A DNA stretch of 64,000 nt from Aquimarina sp. AU58 (GTDB taxonomy: Bacteria > Bacteroidota > Bacteroidia > Flavobacteriales > Flavobacteriaceae). A model generated the notes under the pieces. It was not told where the DNA came from. It did no database searches and saw only the letters and a list, made by a program, of their open reading frames with translations. Shown piece after piece: positions 55,694-63,596 of the stretch (position 1 is the stretch's first letter; every line of letters starts with the position of its first letter). The stretch lies in NCBI RefSeq assembly GCF_900312745.1, contig NZ_OMPD01000014.1, forward strand, positions 434,001-498,000, written 5' to 3'. Made by a program: the position numbers and the translations under genes.

Positions 55694-56509
55694 ATGAAAA
55701 AGGTAAGAATATTATTTTTTTTAGTTGTTATTATGGTGAACTTAGGCTATGGGAAAATCGAAGGTAATACAGGTCTATATACTTTGACCACCAATGATAC
55801 AACTTTAGTAATAACAGGAAATAATATTTGGGTTCGCGAATATCCAAAAACAGGAGAAGTTGTATTTACTCTAAATGATGGAGCGGTATGTCGTGTTTTG
55901 GAAAAAGGTGAGGAACAAATTATTCGAGGGAATAAGGATTTTTGGTATAAGATTGAACATAGTGGTAAAATTGGATGGGTTTTTGGTTCGCAAACTTCGA
56001 TAAAACAGAATGCCGATTTTAAAAATTTTGAGCCCTTTCTGGAATATTTTTTACAAACTTCCTTTTTTGGAAAAAAAATTGATAGTTTGATACATTTTAG
56101 AGCTCCAATGATTATAGATTTTATCCATAAAGATATAGGTTTTTATAGATTATATAACCCTGGTGCTGCTTGTGTACTTAATCAATCTTATGATAATTAT
56201 AGTGCTATAATGCCTAAAGTAGATATCCCTGTTTTTTTTGCAGAAGAACTTCCGAAAGAAGGTTTTTGCGAAAAAAGCCCCGGTCCAGATGGGGTATATT
56301 ATAAAAGAATTGACAGTTTACCCAGATATCTAGAGATGGATGAAGTTTTTGAAATGGAAAAAATCGATATTCCTTCAAATTATAAAGATGGGCTAAAGGT
56401 CAAAGTGAATGTTGTAGACAAAAAATGGATCATCAAAACGATGTATTTTATAGTGGCTGATAATAAATGGTGGCTTGTAGTTATTGACGATTGTGATTGT
56501 TCTGCATAA
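55694..56509 (+). CDS. SH3-domain exported protein
   Basis: 271 residues with an N-terminal signal peptide (MKKVRILFFLVVIMVNLGYG). A bacterial SH3 domain spans about 35-105: 'NNIWVREYPKTGEVVFTLNDGAVCRVLEKGEEQIIRGNKDFWYKIEHSGKIGWVFGSQT'. The second half has a 'HKDIGFYRLYNPGAACVLNQ' region and ends with 'WWLVVIDDCDCSA'. No lipobox. It is unlike the SH3 lipoprotein at 17553-18605 outside the SH3 unit. Function unknown. Confidence 0.78.
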   Translation: MKKVRILFFLVVIMVNLGYGKIEGNTGLYTLTTNDTTLVITGNNIWVREYPKTGEVVFTLNDGAVCRVLEKGEEQIIRGNKDFWYKIEHSGKIGWVFGSQTSIKQNADFKNFEPFLEYFLQTSFFGKKIDSLIHFRAPMIIDFIHKDIGFYRLYNPGAACVLNQSYDNYSAIMPKVDIPVFFAEELPKEGFCEKSPGPDGVYYKRIDSLPRYLEMDEVFEMEKIDIPSNYKDGLKVKVNVVDKKWIIKTMYFIVADNKWWLVVIDDCDCSA

Positions 56510-56526
56510 AATAGAGATTAGAACGA

Positions 56527-56555
56527 TTGCTCAAAAAACCTTCTTTTTTGAGCAA
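56527..56555. terminator. Perfect 12-bp hairpin after the SH3 gene
   Basis: TTGCTCAAAAAA (56527-56538) pairs exactly with TTTTTTGAGCAA (56544-56555), loop CCTTC. The A/T runs lie in the stem, so it works as a terminator-like structure in either direction. Confidence 0.7.
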
Positions 56556-56623
56556 ATTATGCATCCAAATAGTCTAGTTCAAAAAAATGACAATTATTAA
56601 TTTTAAAAGGTATATAGTTTAGT

Positions 56624-56631
56624 TATATTTG
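56624..56631 (+). promoter_or_regulatory. TerB-family gene -7 box
   Basis: TATATTTG, a perfect TAnnTTTG, 25 bases before the ATG at 56656. It also rules out a longer in-frame start at the TTG of 56629, which lies in the box. Confidence 0.6.
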
Positions 56632-56655
56632 CGGCAAATTAAACAAAAGTATACA

Positions 56656-57087
56656 ATGTCAATATCTGATTTATTTGATAGCGGATTTCAGAAAAGAAAC
56701 CAGGACCATTTTGCAGCAATTGTAAAAATAGCAATGAGTGATGGAGTGATTACTGACGAAGAGAAGACTTTTTTAGATAGATTAGCCACCAGACTGGGTA
56801 TTTCTGAGAATGATTACAAAGAAATTTTAAAAGATTATAGTACACATCCTATTAATCCTCCTACAAGTTACGAAAGAAGACTTGAGCGCTTGTATGATTT
56901 GTCTAGAATGGTTTATGCAGACCATGTAAAGGGTGAAGGTCAGGTAGTTTTATTAGAAAAGCTAAGTATTGGATTAGGGTTTAATCCAGAAAATGCAAAA
57001 TACATAGTTGATAAAGCTTTAAACCTGGTTGATCAGGGAGTAGATAGTGATACTTTTGAAGAAGAGGTTAAAAATATGAATAGATAA
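56656..57087 (+). CDS. TerB-like tellurite-resistance/DjlA-type protein
   Basis: 143 residues starting MSISDLFDSGF. The TerB-like four-helix fold is indicated by 'FAAIVKIAMSDGVITDEEKTFLDRLATRLGISENDYKEILKDY' and 'RLERLYDLSRMVYADHVKGEGQVVLLEKLSIGLGFNPENAKYIVDKALNLV'; acidic residues in the two 'DGVITDEE'/'DHVKGEG' loops are typical metal-binding candidates. Such proteins are widespread stress-related factors of unknown mechanism, not specific for tellurite in most hosts. Confidence 0.85.
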   Translation: MSISDLFDSGFQKRNQDHFAAIVKIAMSDGVITDEEKTFLDRLATRLGISENDYKEILKDYSTHPINPPTSYERRLERLYDLSRMVYADHVKGEGQVVLLEKLSIGLGFNPENAKYIVDKALNLVDQGVDSDTFEEEVKNMNR

Positions 57088-57110
57088 TCAAGGATCTATT
57101 TTAAATCATA

Positions 57111-57141
57111 AAAAAAGGCAGCTTAATCGGCTGCCTTTTTT
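57111..57141. terminator. Bidirectional terminator
   Basis: AAAAAAGGCAGC (57111-57122) pairs with GCTGCCTTTTTT (57130-57141), loop TTAATCG. The loop holds the stop codon of the hybrid kinase gene on the minus strand. It ends both the TerB and the kinase transcripts. Confidence 0.9.
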
Positions 57142-58664
57142 GCTATTTGTCTTGTGATTTTATAAATCAATTCTTCTTGCTCGAAGGGTTTGGCTATAAA
57201 GTCATCCATTCCGGATCGTATACATTTATCCCTGGCTGCATCATTAGCTTTACCAGAAAAACCAATAATAGGTACTTCAGAAATAAATTTATCTCCATAA
57301 TTGTTTCGGATCATATGCGTGGCCTGATATCCATCGATTTTAGAAACGGTAAGATCCATTAAAATCAAATCATATTTGCGTCGTTCGATATAGTTAATAG
57401 CTTCTTCGCCATTAATAGCAATATCAACAAAAAAGTTACCTTGTGAGATCAATACCTTCATAATTAGATATTGTGTTATTTCTTCATCTTCTACGACCAG
57501 GATTCTATATTTGGTTGCACTTTTTGGCAATTTATATTTTTTCTTTTTTCGTGCTGGAGTCGTTTTTATGATCTCAAATTTAAATGGGAGTTTTATATTA
57601 AATGTGGTTCCTTTTTCTGGCTCACTGGTTACTTTTATTTCTCCATTTAAAAGATCTACCAGGTTTTTTACTATTGCTAGCCCAAGACCAGTCCCAGAAA
57701 TTCGTTTGTCGAGATCAAAACGAGTAAATCGTTCAAAAAGATAAGGGATGTTTTCTTCCATAATCCCAATCCCGGTATCTTCAATTTTAAAATTAAGACT
57801 TAGCTTATTGGTACGTTGATAATTTTTGGTTACCGAAAGAATAACCTTTCCTTCTTCGGTAAATTTAAAAGCATTGGTTAGGATATTATTTAAAATCTGA
57901 TATATCCTGGTTCTGTCTCCGATGAGATATTCCTGAATGCTGGGATCTATATTAGTCTCAAAAGTAATTTGTTTTTCTTCGGCGACCTTAGCATAAGATT
58001 CACGAAACCCATCTATTAAAGTATGAAAAGCAAAACGTTCTTCTACAATTTTTAGTTTTCCTGATTCTATTTTAGACAGATCGATCATATCGTCTATAAG
58101 AGCGTTAAGATGCAGGCTTTCTCTTTTTATAATCCTGGCAAGTTCTTCTTGCTCGAAAGTTAGCTTGGTTTTTTCCAGGACTTCTACAAACCCTAATATA
58201 CTTGTGAGAGGTGTTCTTATCTCATGATTGATATTAGCAATAAAACTATTCTTAAATTCTTCTTTTTCCAGAAGATATTTGTTCTTAAGTTCGAGTTCTT
58301 TGGCTAATAAAATGGATTCATTTTTTTGCTGTGCTATTTGATTCAGGTCTTTATATTTCCCTGTATAATCAAAAAGAATAATTATGATTTCTTCTTTTTC
58401 AAGAGTAAATGTGATGTCGCAAATCTTTTCTATTTCACCATCTTCTAAGTGAATACAGGGAAAGTTTAATGCTTTTTTACCAGAAGAGGTGTTTTTTTCA
58501 AATTCTCGCAGGATTTCAAAAAAGGGATGAGCATCAAAAATTAATGTACCTTCTTTCCAATTAAAAAAAGTATGATCACTTTCTGTAATGATATTATCAT
58601 ACGTAACATGAATGATTTGTACTTGAGGATTAAATTGCGAATGGTCGTTTTGATGTTTCGTCAT
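57123..58664 (-). CDS. Hybrid histidine kinase, last gene of the GTPase operon
   Basis: About 513 residues from ATG 58664; a GTG at 58670 overlaps the GTPase stop (GTGA) and is the alternative. An N-terminal PAS-like region (about 15-115) and coiled coil lead to the HisKA domain, with His about 147 in FIANINHEIRTPLTS. The HATPase domain follows (NILTNAFKFTEEG, EDTGIGI, GTGLGLAIV), and a C-terminal receiver (from about 390) has 'ILVVEDEEITQYLIMK', 'DLILMDLTVSKIDGYQATHMIR', 'IGFSGKAND' and 'DDFIAKPFEQEEL'. There is no transmembrane segment. It is tightly coupled to the GTPase gene, so the GTPase may regulate the kinase or the reverse. Confidence 0.9.
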   Translation of the reverse strand: MTKHQNDHSQFNPQVQIIHVTYDNIITESDHTFFNWKEGTLIFDAHPFFEILREFEKNTSSGKKALNFPCIHLEDGEIEKICDITFTLEKEEIIIILFDYTGKYKDLNQIAQQKNESILLAKELELKNKYLLEKEEFKNSFIANINHEIRTPLTSILGFVEVLEKTKLTFEQEELARIIKRESLHLNALIDDMIDLSKIESGKLKIVEERFAFHTLIDGFRESYAKVAEEKQITFETNIDPSIQEYLIGDRTRIYQILNNILTNAFKFTEEGKVILSVTKNYQRTNKLSLNFKIEDTGIGIMEENIPYLFERFTRFDLDKRISGTGLGLAIVKNLVDLLNGEIKVTSEPEKGTTFNIKLPFKFEIIKTTPARKKKKYKLPKSATKYRILVVEDEEITQYLIMKVLISQGNFFVDIAINGEEAINYIERRKYDLILMDLTVSKIDGYQATHMIRNNYGDKFISEVPIIGFSGKANDAARDKCIRSGMDDFIAKPFEQEELIYKITRQIAKKAAD

Positions 58665-58666
58665 GC

Positions 58667-59161
58667 TCACTTGGTTATTTCTTCTGCCAAATCTAAAAAG
58701 AAACTCTCGACATTTTTATTTGTTTTAGCACTGGTTAGACCATCAAAAGGAATATTTTTTTCGGTAAGTTGACGTCTGATTTCTTTTTCATTAACCAGGT
58801 CGAGCTTATTACCTAATACTCTGGCGGGTACTTTGATGTAGTTTTCTTTAAGGTATTCTAGATCTTTGGTAAGCGTTGCATATGTTTCTTCTCTGGTAAG
58901 ATCAAAGACATAAATAAAGGCATGCGAACCAAGGAGATATGATTTTCGGGTGTCTTCTATGCTAATAGAATGCCCTTCTGTATCCCAGATGATCATAGAT
59001 AGTTCTCTACCATCGGGTAGTTGTATCAATTTCTTTTTTATTTGGACTCCAAGGGTTACCTTGTATTCTTCAGAAAATTCGTTGTCCATAAAACGTCTGA
59101 ATAGAGACGTTTTTCCGACACCAAAGTGTCCTAAAAGGACTACTTTTTTAGACAATTTCAT
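58667..59161 (-). CDS. Ras/Rab-like small GTPase
   Basis: 164 residues from the ATG at 59161; a TTG at 59167 is an alternative start. The G motifs are: P-loop GHFGVGKTS (G11-S19), switch I with a Rab-like Thr in 'EYKVTLGVQ', DxxG as WDTEGHS, NKLD (GNKLDLV) and G5 TSAKT. Ras has Gln61 in WDTAGQ; here that position is His, so intrinsic hydrolysis may be slow or need a partner. It overlaps the upstream roadblock-like gene by 14 bases and is followed closely by the kinase. It differs from MglA, which lacks these exact switch sequences, but a similar role in polarity or signalling is possible. Confidence 0.87.
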   Translation of the reverse strand: MKLSKKVVLLGHFGVGKTSLFRRFMDNEFSEEYKVTLGVQIKKKLIQLPDGRELSMIIWDTEGHSISIEDTRKSYLLGSHAFIYVFDLTREETYATLTKDLEYLKENYIKVPARVLGNKLDLVNEKEIRRQLTEKNIPFDGLTSAKTNKNVESFFLDLAEEITK

Positions 59162-59972
59162 CTGCAAAATGTTTTTTTAATTTTTTAGTAAAAAGGGTAC
59201 TGTTTTCTAAGTCTTTGCTAGAAATATTATTTTTGGCAAAATCTAGAATCTGATCTTCCAGAACTTCTTTAAACATCATGGTATATGCTCCAGAAATTAC
59301 GGCAGCTACATAATAAGAATAAAAATTTTGTATGTGTATAGTATACAATTCATATTCTATGAGTTCTAAATTTTGATTTCCTCCTTCAAAAGCATCTTCA
59401 ACAAAACTTTTTATTGCTGTAAGCATTCCGGCAACCATTTCTTTATCTATGGTGCCTTCTGATAACGGGCTGTAATCTGCAATTAGTATACCAGAGTTTT
59501 TTTCGATAACAAACATTTGGATTAGCCTTGGTTTTGCGTAATCCGTTATAGCAAGATCTCCTTCGCTAACTCCTTGAACTTTGGCTTTGGTTCTTCTAAA
59601 CCAGTTTCTAAAGGAAAATGCTTTTTTTGTTTTTCTGCTGATGTTTTCGCTCAATAATTTCATTTCATGAGCGATATATTTCTTGATCATTTTACCGATA
59701 ATAGGAAATAAAGCTTCTACCACGGCATCTTGAGAGTTTTTAATTTCTTCTCGTAATGTTTCTGTAATAGTTGGCCCCAGAGTTTTAGGGATTTCCTGTA
59801 CGAATTCTTCTAGTTTATCATCAATAATAGGATCAACTTTATGGGAGAGTTCTTTTTTTTGGTGAACAATTTTGGTTAAATCATCAACTTTTTGAGCAAT
59901 GGAGTCAGCAAATTCGTGTTCTTCTGCAAAAAGAAGTTCTTTAAGAATTTTAAGTTTATCCTGCTCTTCCAT
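59148..59972 (-). CDS. Roadblock/longin-like GTPase partner (proposed)
   Basis: 274 residues. The N-terminal ~120 are helical and charged ('DSIAQKVDDLTKIVHQKKELSHKVDP...', 'EFVQEIPKTLGPTITETLREEIKNSQDAVVEALFPIIGKMIKKYIAHEMK'). From about 155 to 240 there is a strand/helix pattern like roadblock/LC7 or longin folds ('LIQMFVIEKNSGILIADYSPLSEGTIDKEMVAGMLTAIKSFVEDAFEGGNQNLELIEYELYTIHIQNFYSYYVAAVIS'). In bacteria and archaea such proteins act as GAPs for small GTPases (MglB on MglA). Overlap with the GTPase gene fits this. Fold assignment is by pattern only. Confidence 0.6.
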   Translation of the reverse strand: MEEQDKLKILKELLFAEEHEFADSIAQKVDDLTKIVHQKKELSHKVDPIIDDKLEEFVQEIPKTLGPTITETLREEIKNSQDAVVEALFPIIGKMIKKYIAHEMKLLSENISRKTKKAFSFRNWFRRTKAKVQGVSEGDLAITDYAKPRLIQMFVIEKNSGILIADYSPLSEGTIDKEMVAGMLTAIKSFVEDAFEGGNQNLELIEYELYTIHIQNFYSYYVAAVISGAYTMMFKEVLEDQILDFAKNNISSKDLENSTLFTKKLKKHFADEIV

Positions 59973-59990
59973 AATTTTGGATAGATTGGA

Positions 59991-60344
59991 TTATTTTTGG
60001 TTGATTTTTTCACCAAGATTGATAAGAAGATCTCCCAATGTTTTTTTATCAACTTTTTTGGTATCCAGCATATCGGTTTTATCAGCTAAATTATCTTCTA
60101 ATTCGGTGATTCTGATGTTTATATCTGTACTTAGGTTGTCGATTGCTTGATTTAGCTCTTTACGCGTATCATCGATAAAGTCTTCTAGTTCTTTCTTTTT
60201 TGAAGTAATTTCTTTTTTTACTTTCTCAAACTCTGAATTATAAGCAGCAATATTTTCCCCAAAGATCAAATTCTTTATTGCTTCTATTTTTGAAGAAGGG
60301 TCATCAGCAACTTTTTCTTCAACAGCTTTATTTTCTTTAGCCAT
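59991..60344 (-). CDS. Coiled-coil protein heading the GTPase operon
   Basis: 117 residues, almost entirely heptad-like: 'EAIKNLIFGENIAAYNSEFEKVKKEITSKKKELEDFIDDTRKELNQAIDNLSTDINIRITELEDNLADKTDMLDTKKVDKKTLGDLLINLGEKINQ'. No signal peptide. It lies 18 bases upstream of the roadblock-like gene and is probably the first gene of the operon. Its role may be as an adaptor or scaffold for the complex. No family name known to me. Confidence 0.7.
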   Translation of the reverse strand: MAKENKAVEEKVADDPSSKIEAIKNLIFGENIAAYNSEFEKVKKEITSKKKELEDFIDDTRKELNQAIDNLSTDINIRITELEDNLADKTDMLDTKKVDKKTLGDLLINLGEKINQK

Positions 60345-60585
60345 TTTAATCGGTTTATTAGATTCTTAATTTTGAACTTACGTAAAATTAACATAAAAAC
60401 GTTAAAAAAGCCGCTATAATGGCGATAATGTTAATCTCATCAATTCAAAATCCTATTCTTTTAAAAAGATTGTGTTGTACGTTTTACTTTTAAATTTGGG
60501 GTGAGGGTATACGAAGTTTTATAAAAATACAAATATTCGATATACAAGGATAGTAAAAAATAAGGTTATTTTGATCTATTTAGAC

Positions 60586-61584
60586 TTATTTCATAAATGA
60601 CTCTACTTTTTTGACCATATTTTTACTACCACAAATAAAAGGAGTACGCTCGTGTAGTTGAGTTGGTTTGATGTCCATAATTCGTCTGTACCCATCACTA
60701 GCTTTACCTCCTGCCTGCTCTGCAATAAAAGCCATAGGATTACACTCGTATAAAAGACGAAGTTTTCCATTAGGAGATTTTGAAGTGTTTGGGTACATGT
60801 AAACTCCTCCTTTTATCATATTACGATGAATATCACTTACCAAAGAACCAATATATCGAGAAGTATATGGGCGATCTTCTTTTTCTTCCTGACAATATTT
60901 AATATAATCTTTAATCCCTTGAGGGAAATGAATATAATTTCCTTCATTAACCGAGTATATGTTACCGTCTTCTGGAAATTTCATGTTGGGATGTGATAAG
61001 TAGTATGTCCCTAATGCAGGGTTTAATGTAAAACCATTAACACCATGACCTGTAGTATACACAAGCATAGTAGAGGTTCCATAAATTATATATCCAGCTG
61101 CCACTTGTAAATTACCGGGCTGTAAAAAATCATCCAGAGTTACAGGAGTTCCCGTAGGGGTTATCCTGCGATAGATCGAGAAAATAGTTCCCACAGAAAC
61201 ATTAACGTCTATATTAGAACTTCCATCCAAAGGATCCATAAGCACTACATAATTATTGCGATGGTCGTTTTTTTGTCCTTTTATAGTAATGAATTCATCG
61301 TTTTCTTCAGAAGCAATTCCGCATACAATTTCTCTGTTTGTTAGCGTATTGATAAAGGTTTCATTAGCTAATACATCTAGCTTTTGCTGATCTTCACCTT
61401 GTATATTGGTTTCTCCTGCAGCTCCTGTAATATCTACTAATCCTGCTTTGTTTACCTCGTGATTCACCATTTTTGCAGCTAATCGAATAGAGTTGATCAA
61501 ACGAGAAAGTTCTCCACTAGCATATGGGAAATCTTTTTGGTTTTCTATTATAAATTCTCCTAGGGTTTGATTTCTTCTTGTCAT
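60586..61584 (-). CDS. fbp: Fructose-1,6-bisphosphatase, class I
   Basis: 332 residues. Metal- and substrate-binding motifs: '[10 protein letters not shown]', '[26 protein letters not shown]', '[40 protein letters not shown]' and the initial '[31 protein letters not shown]'. It catalyses the last unique step of gluconeogenesis, fructose 1,6-bisphosphate to fructose 6-phosphate. Divergently transcribed from the GNAT gene. A -7 box is at 61607-61614. The next 240 bases downstream (60345-60585) show no gene. Confidence 0.97.
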   Translation of the reverse strand: MTRRNQTLGEFIIENQKDFPYASGELSRLINSIRLAAKMVNHEVNKAGLVDITGAAGETNIQGEDQQKLDVLANETFINTLTNREIVCGIASEENDEFITIKGQKNDHRNNYVVLMDPLDGSSNIDVNVSVGTIFSIYRRITPTGTPVTLDDFLQPGNLQVAAGYIIYGTSTMLVYTTGHGVNGFTLNPALGTYYLSHPNMKFPEDGNIYSVNEGNYIHFPQGIKDYIKYCQEEKEDRPYTSRYIGSLVSDIHRNMIKGGVYMYPNTSKSPNGKLRLLYECNPMAFIAEQAGGKASDGYRRIMDIKPTQLHERTPFICGSKNMVKKVESFMK

Positions 61585-61606
61585 TTATGGTGAATTTTAG
61601 TTGCTG

Positions 61607-61614
61607 CAAAAGTA
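61607..61614 (-). promoter_or_regulatory. fbp -7 box
   Basis: TACTTTTG on the minus strand, a perfect TAnnTTTG, 22 bases upstream of the fbp ATG. Confidence 0.6.
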
Positions 61615-61759
61615 TTATTTTTTAGGTAACTATAACGTTTTCGGAGGTTTTAATTATTAAACTTCATTAAGAATTGTAAAAACATATTATGTGACTACAT
61701 AACATTAGAAAATTGTCTGATTTCTGGTTCATATTTTATAGTTTTGATAAACTTTTTTT

Positions 61760-62239
61760 ATGAATTATGTGATTAGAGATGCCAGAGAGGAAGATATGAC
61801 CCAAGTACTGGGTTTGATCCAGGAATTGGCAATTTTTGAAAAAGAACCTGATGCAGTAGAAATAACTGTTGAAGAGCTTATACGTGAAGGTTTTGGGGAC
61901 CATCCACTTTTTCATTGTTTTGTGGCAGAGGTAAAGGATGAAATAGTAGGAATAGCTCTGGTGTATTATCGATTTTCTACCTGGCAAGGGCGCTCTGTTC
62001 ATTTAGAAGATCTTATTGTTAAAGAATCTATGAGAGGAACCGGTTTGGGTAGTGCATTATACAAAGAAGTATTAAAATACGCTAAATCAAAAGGAGTGCG
62101 AAGAGTAGAATGGGTTGTTTTGGATTGGAATACTCCTGCTATTGATTTTTATGAAAAAAGTGGAGCAAAGCTTTTAAAAGATTGGTACCTGGTTCAAATG
62201 GATAAGGATGGGGTTAATAAATTTGTGTCAGAATCATAA
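61760..62239 (+). CDS. GNAT family N-acetyltransferase
   Basis: 159 residues of the diamine acetyltransferase (SAT1)-like type: 'YVIRDAREEDMTQVLGLIQELAIFEKEPDAVEITVEELIREGFGDHPLFHCFVAEV', 'VGIALVYYRFSTWQGRSVHLEDLIVKESMRGTGLGSALYKEVLKYAKSKGVRRVEWVVLDWNTPAIDFYEKSGAK'. The acetyl-CoA P-loop is in RGTGLGSAL, and the WNTPAIDFYEKSGA motif is conserved. Likely substrates are polyamines or similar small amines, by analogy with SAT1-like enzymes. It starts 51 bases upstream of the aspartate kinase gene and may be cotranscribed. Confidence 0.9.
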   Translation: MNYVIRDAREEDMTQVLGLIQELAIFEKEPDAVEITVEELIREGFGDHPLFHCFVAEVKDEIVGIALVYYRFSTWQGRSVHLEDLIVKESMRGTGLGSALYKEVLKYAKSKGVRRVEWVVLDWNTPAIDFYEKSGAKLLKDWYLVQMDKDGVNKFVSES

Positions 62240-62289
62240 TGCTTTCAATTTAACATTACCTAATTTAATAGTAAAAAAACACTTGGTTA

Positions 62290-63543
62290 ATGAGAGTTTT
62301 TAAATTCGGAGGGGCATCTGTAAAAGATGCTAATGGAGTGAAAAATGTACTCAATGTACTTGAGAAAACAGGGTTTTCTAATCTTGTTATTGTTATTTCT
62401 GCAATGGGTAAGACCACTAATGCTTTAGAACATATTGTCGAATTATATACTAACAATAGCAAGGAGCTTAAGATATCACTTCGGGATCTAGAGATATATC
62501 ATAACGAAATTCTGGAAACACTTTTTGAAAACAAACAACATCTTGTTTTTAAAAAAATTGAAGGTCTTTTATTAGATATGCAAACTACACTAAATAGAAA
62601 TAAATCAACTCAATATGATTATGTCTATGATCAAATAGTACCTTATGGAGAGTTAATTTCTACTACTATTGTAAGCGAATATCTAAACCATAAAGGGTAT
62701 CAAAATACGTGGTTAGATGCAAGAGATTTTATTAAAACAGATACTGCCTATAGAGACGCCGAAGTAGATTGGCAAAATACTCAACACCTCATACTCGAGA
62801 AAGTCAATAAAAATAGCCTTAGCATTACCCAGGGGTTTATCGGATCTGATGAAAATAATTTTACTACGACTTTGGGCAGAGAGGGGAGTGATTATACTGC
62901 CGGGATTTTGGCGTATTGTTTAAATGCAGATAGTGTAAGTATCTGGAAAGATGTGCCTGGTGTTCTTAATGCAGATCCCAGGGTGTTTGATAAAACTCAA
63001 TTACTGTCTCATATCTCTTATGAAGAGGCTATAGAACTAGCATTTTATGGGGCATCTGTAATTCATCCAAAAACGATTCAACCTTTACAGCGTAAAGAAA
63101 TACCACTATATGTTAAGTCATTTCTTAATCCTGTCGATCAAGGGACTTCTGTAAAGAAAGGTCAACCCTTAGACCCTCATTTACCTTGTTATATTGTAAA
63201 GAAAAATCAGGTTTTAGTCTCGCTTTCTTCTTTAGATTTTTCATTTATTGTCGAAAATAATATTAGTGAGATCTTTAGTCTTTTTCATCAATATCATATA
63301 AAAGTAGATCTGATTCAGAATTCTGCAATTAGTTTTTCGGTATGCCTTGACGATAAGTTTGATCATTTTGAAAAACTTTTAGGTAAACTTAAAGCAAAAT
63401 TTAGAGTTACTTATAATACAAATGTATCTTTATTTACGATTAGACACTTTACAAATGAAGCTATTACCTCTTTAGAAAAAAATAAAGATATTTTGCTAAA
63501 ACAAATAACCAGAGAGACTTATCAAATGGTATCCCGAGATTAG
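62290..63543 (+). CDS. lysC: Aspartate kinase
   Basis: 417 residues. The kinase domain opens with the KFGGASVKDANGVKNV motif, and has 'TWLDARDFIKTD', 'TQGFIGSDENNFTTTLGREGSDYTAGILAYCLNADSVSIWKDVPGVLNADPR' and 'ELAFYGASVIHPKTIQPL'. The C-terminal ~115 residues fit two short ACT-type regions ('VLVSLSSLDFSFIVENNISEIFSLFHQYHIKVDLIQNSAISFSVCL...'), the site of feedback by lysine or threonine in the family. First step of Lys/Met/Thr and diaminopimelate synthesis. It lacks the homoserine dehydrogenase fusion found in some bacteria. Confidence 0.94.
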   Translation: MRVFKFGGASVKDANGVKNVLNVLEKTGFSNLVIVISAMGKTTNALEHIVELYTNNSKELKISLRDLEIYHNEILETLFENKQHLVFKKIEGLLLDMQTTLNRNKSTQYDYVYDQIVPYGELISTTIVSEYLNHKGYQNTWLDARDFIKTDTAYRDAEVDWQNTQHLILEKVNKNSLSITQGFIGSDENNFTTTLGREGSDYTAGILAYCLNADSVSIWKDVPGVLNADPRVFDKTQLLSHISYEEAIELAFYGASVIHPKTIQPLQRKEIPLYVKSFLNPVDQGTSVKKGQPLDPHLPCYIVKKNQVLVSLSSLDFSFIVENNISEIFSLFHQYHIKVDLIQNSAISFSVCLDDKFDHFEKLLGKLKAKFRVTYNTNVSLFTIRHFTNEAITSLEKNKDILLKQITRETYQMVSRD

Positions 63544-63566
63544 TGATATCAATTCAAGGATTTTGC

Positions 63567-63574
63567 TATATTTG
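63567..63574 (+). promoter_or_regulatory. -7 box of the acyltransferase gene
   Basis: TATATTTG, a perfect TAnnTTTG, 23 bases before the ATG at 63597. Confidence 0.6.
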
Positions 63575-63596
63575 CAGTTAGCGCAAATTGTATTTA

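Noticed and set aside
58667-59161. Calling the GTPase MglA
   Set aside because: Switch and DxxG sequences (VTLGV, WDTEGH) are Rab/Ras-like, and there is no MglB of clear identity beside it; the looser description is safer.
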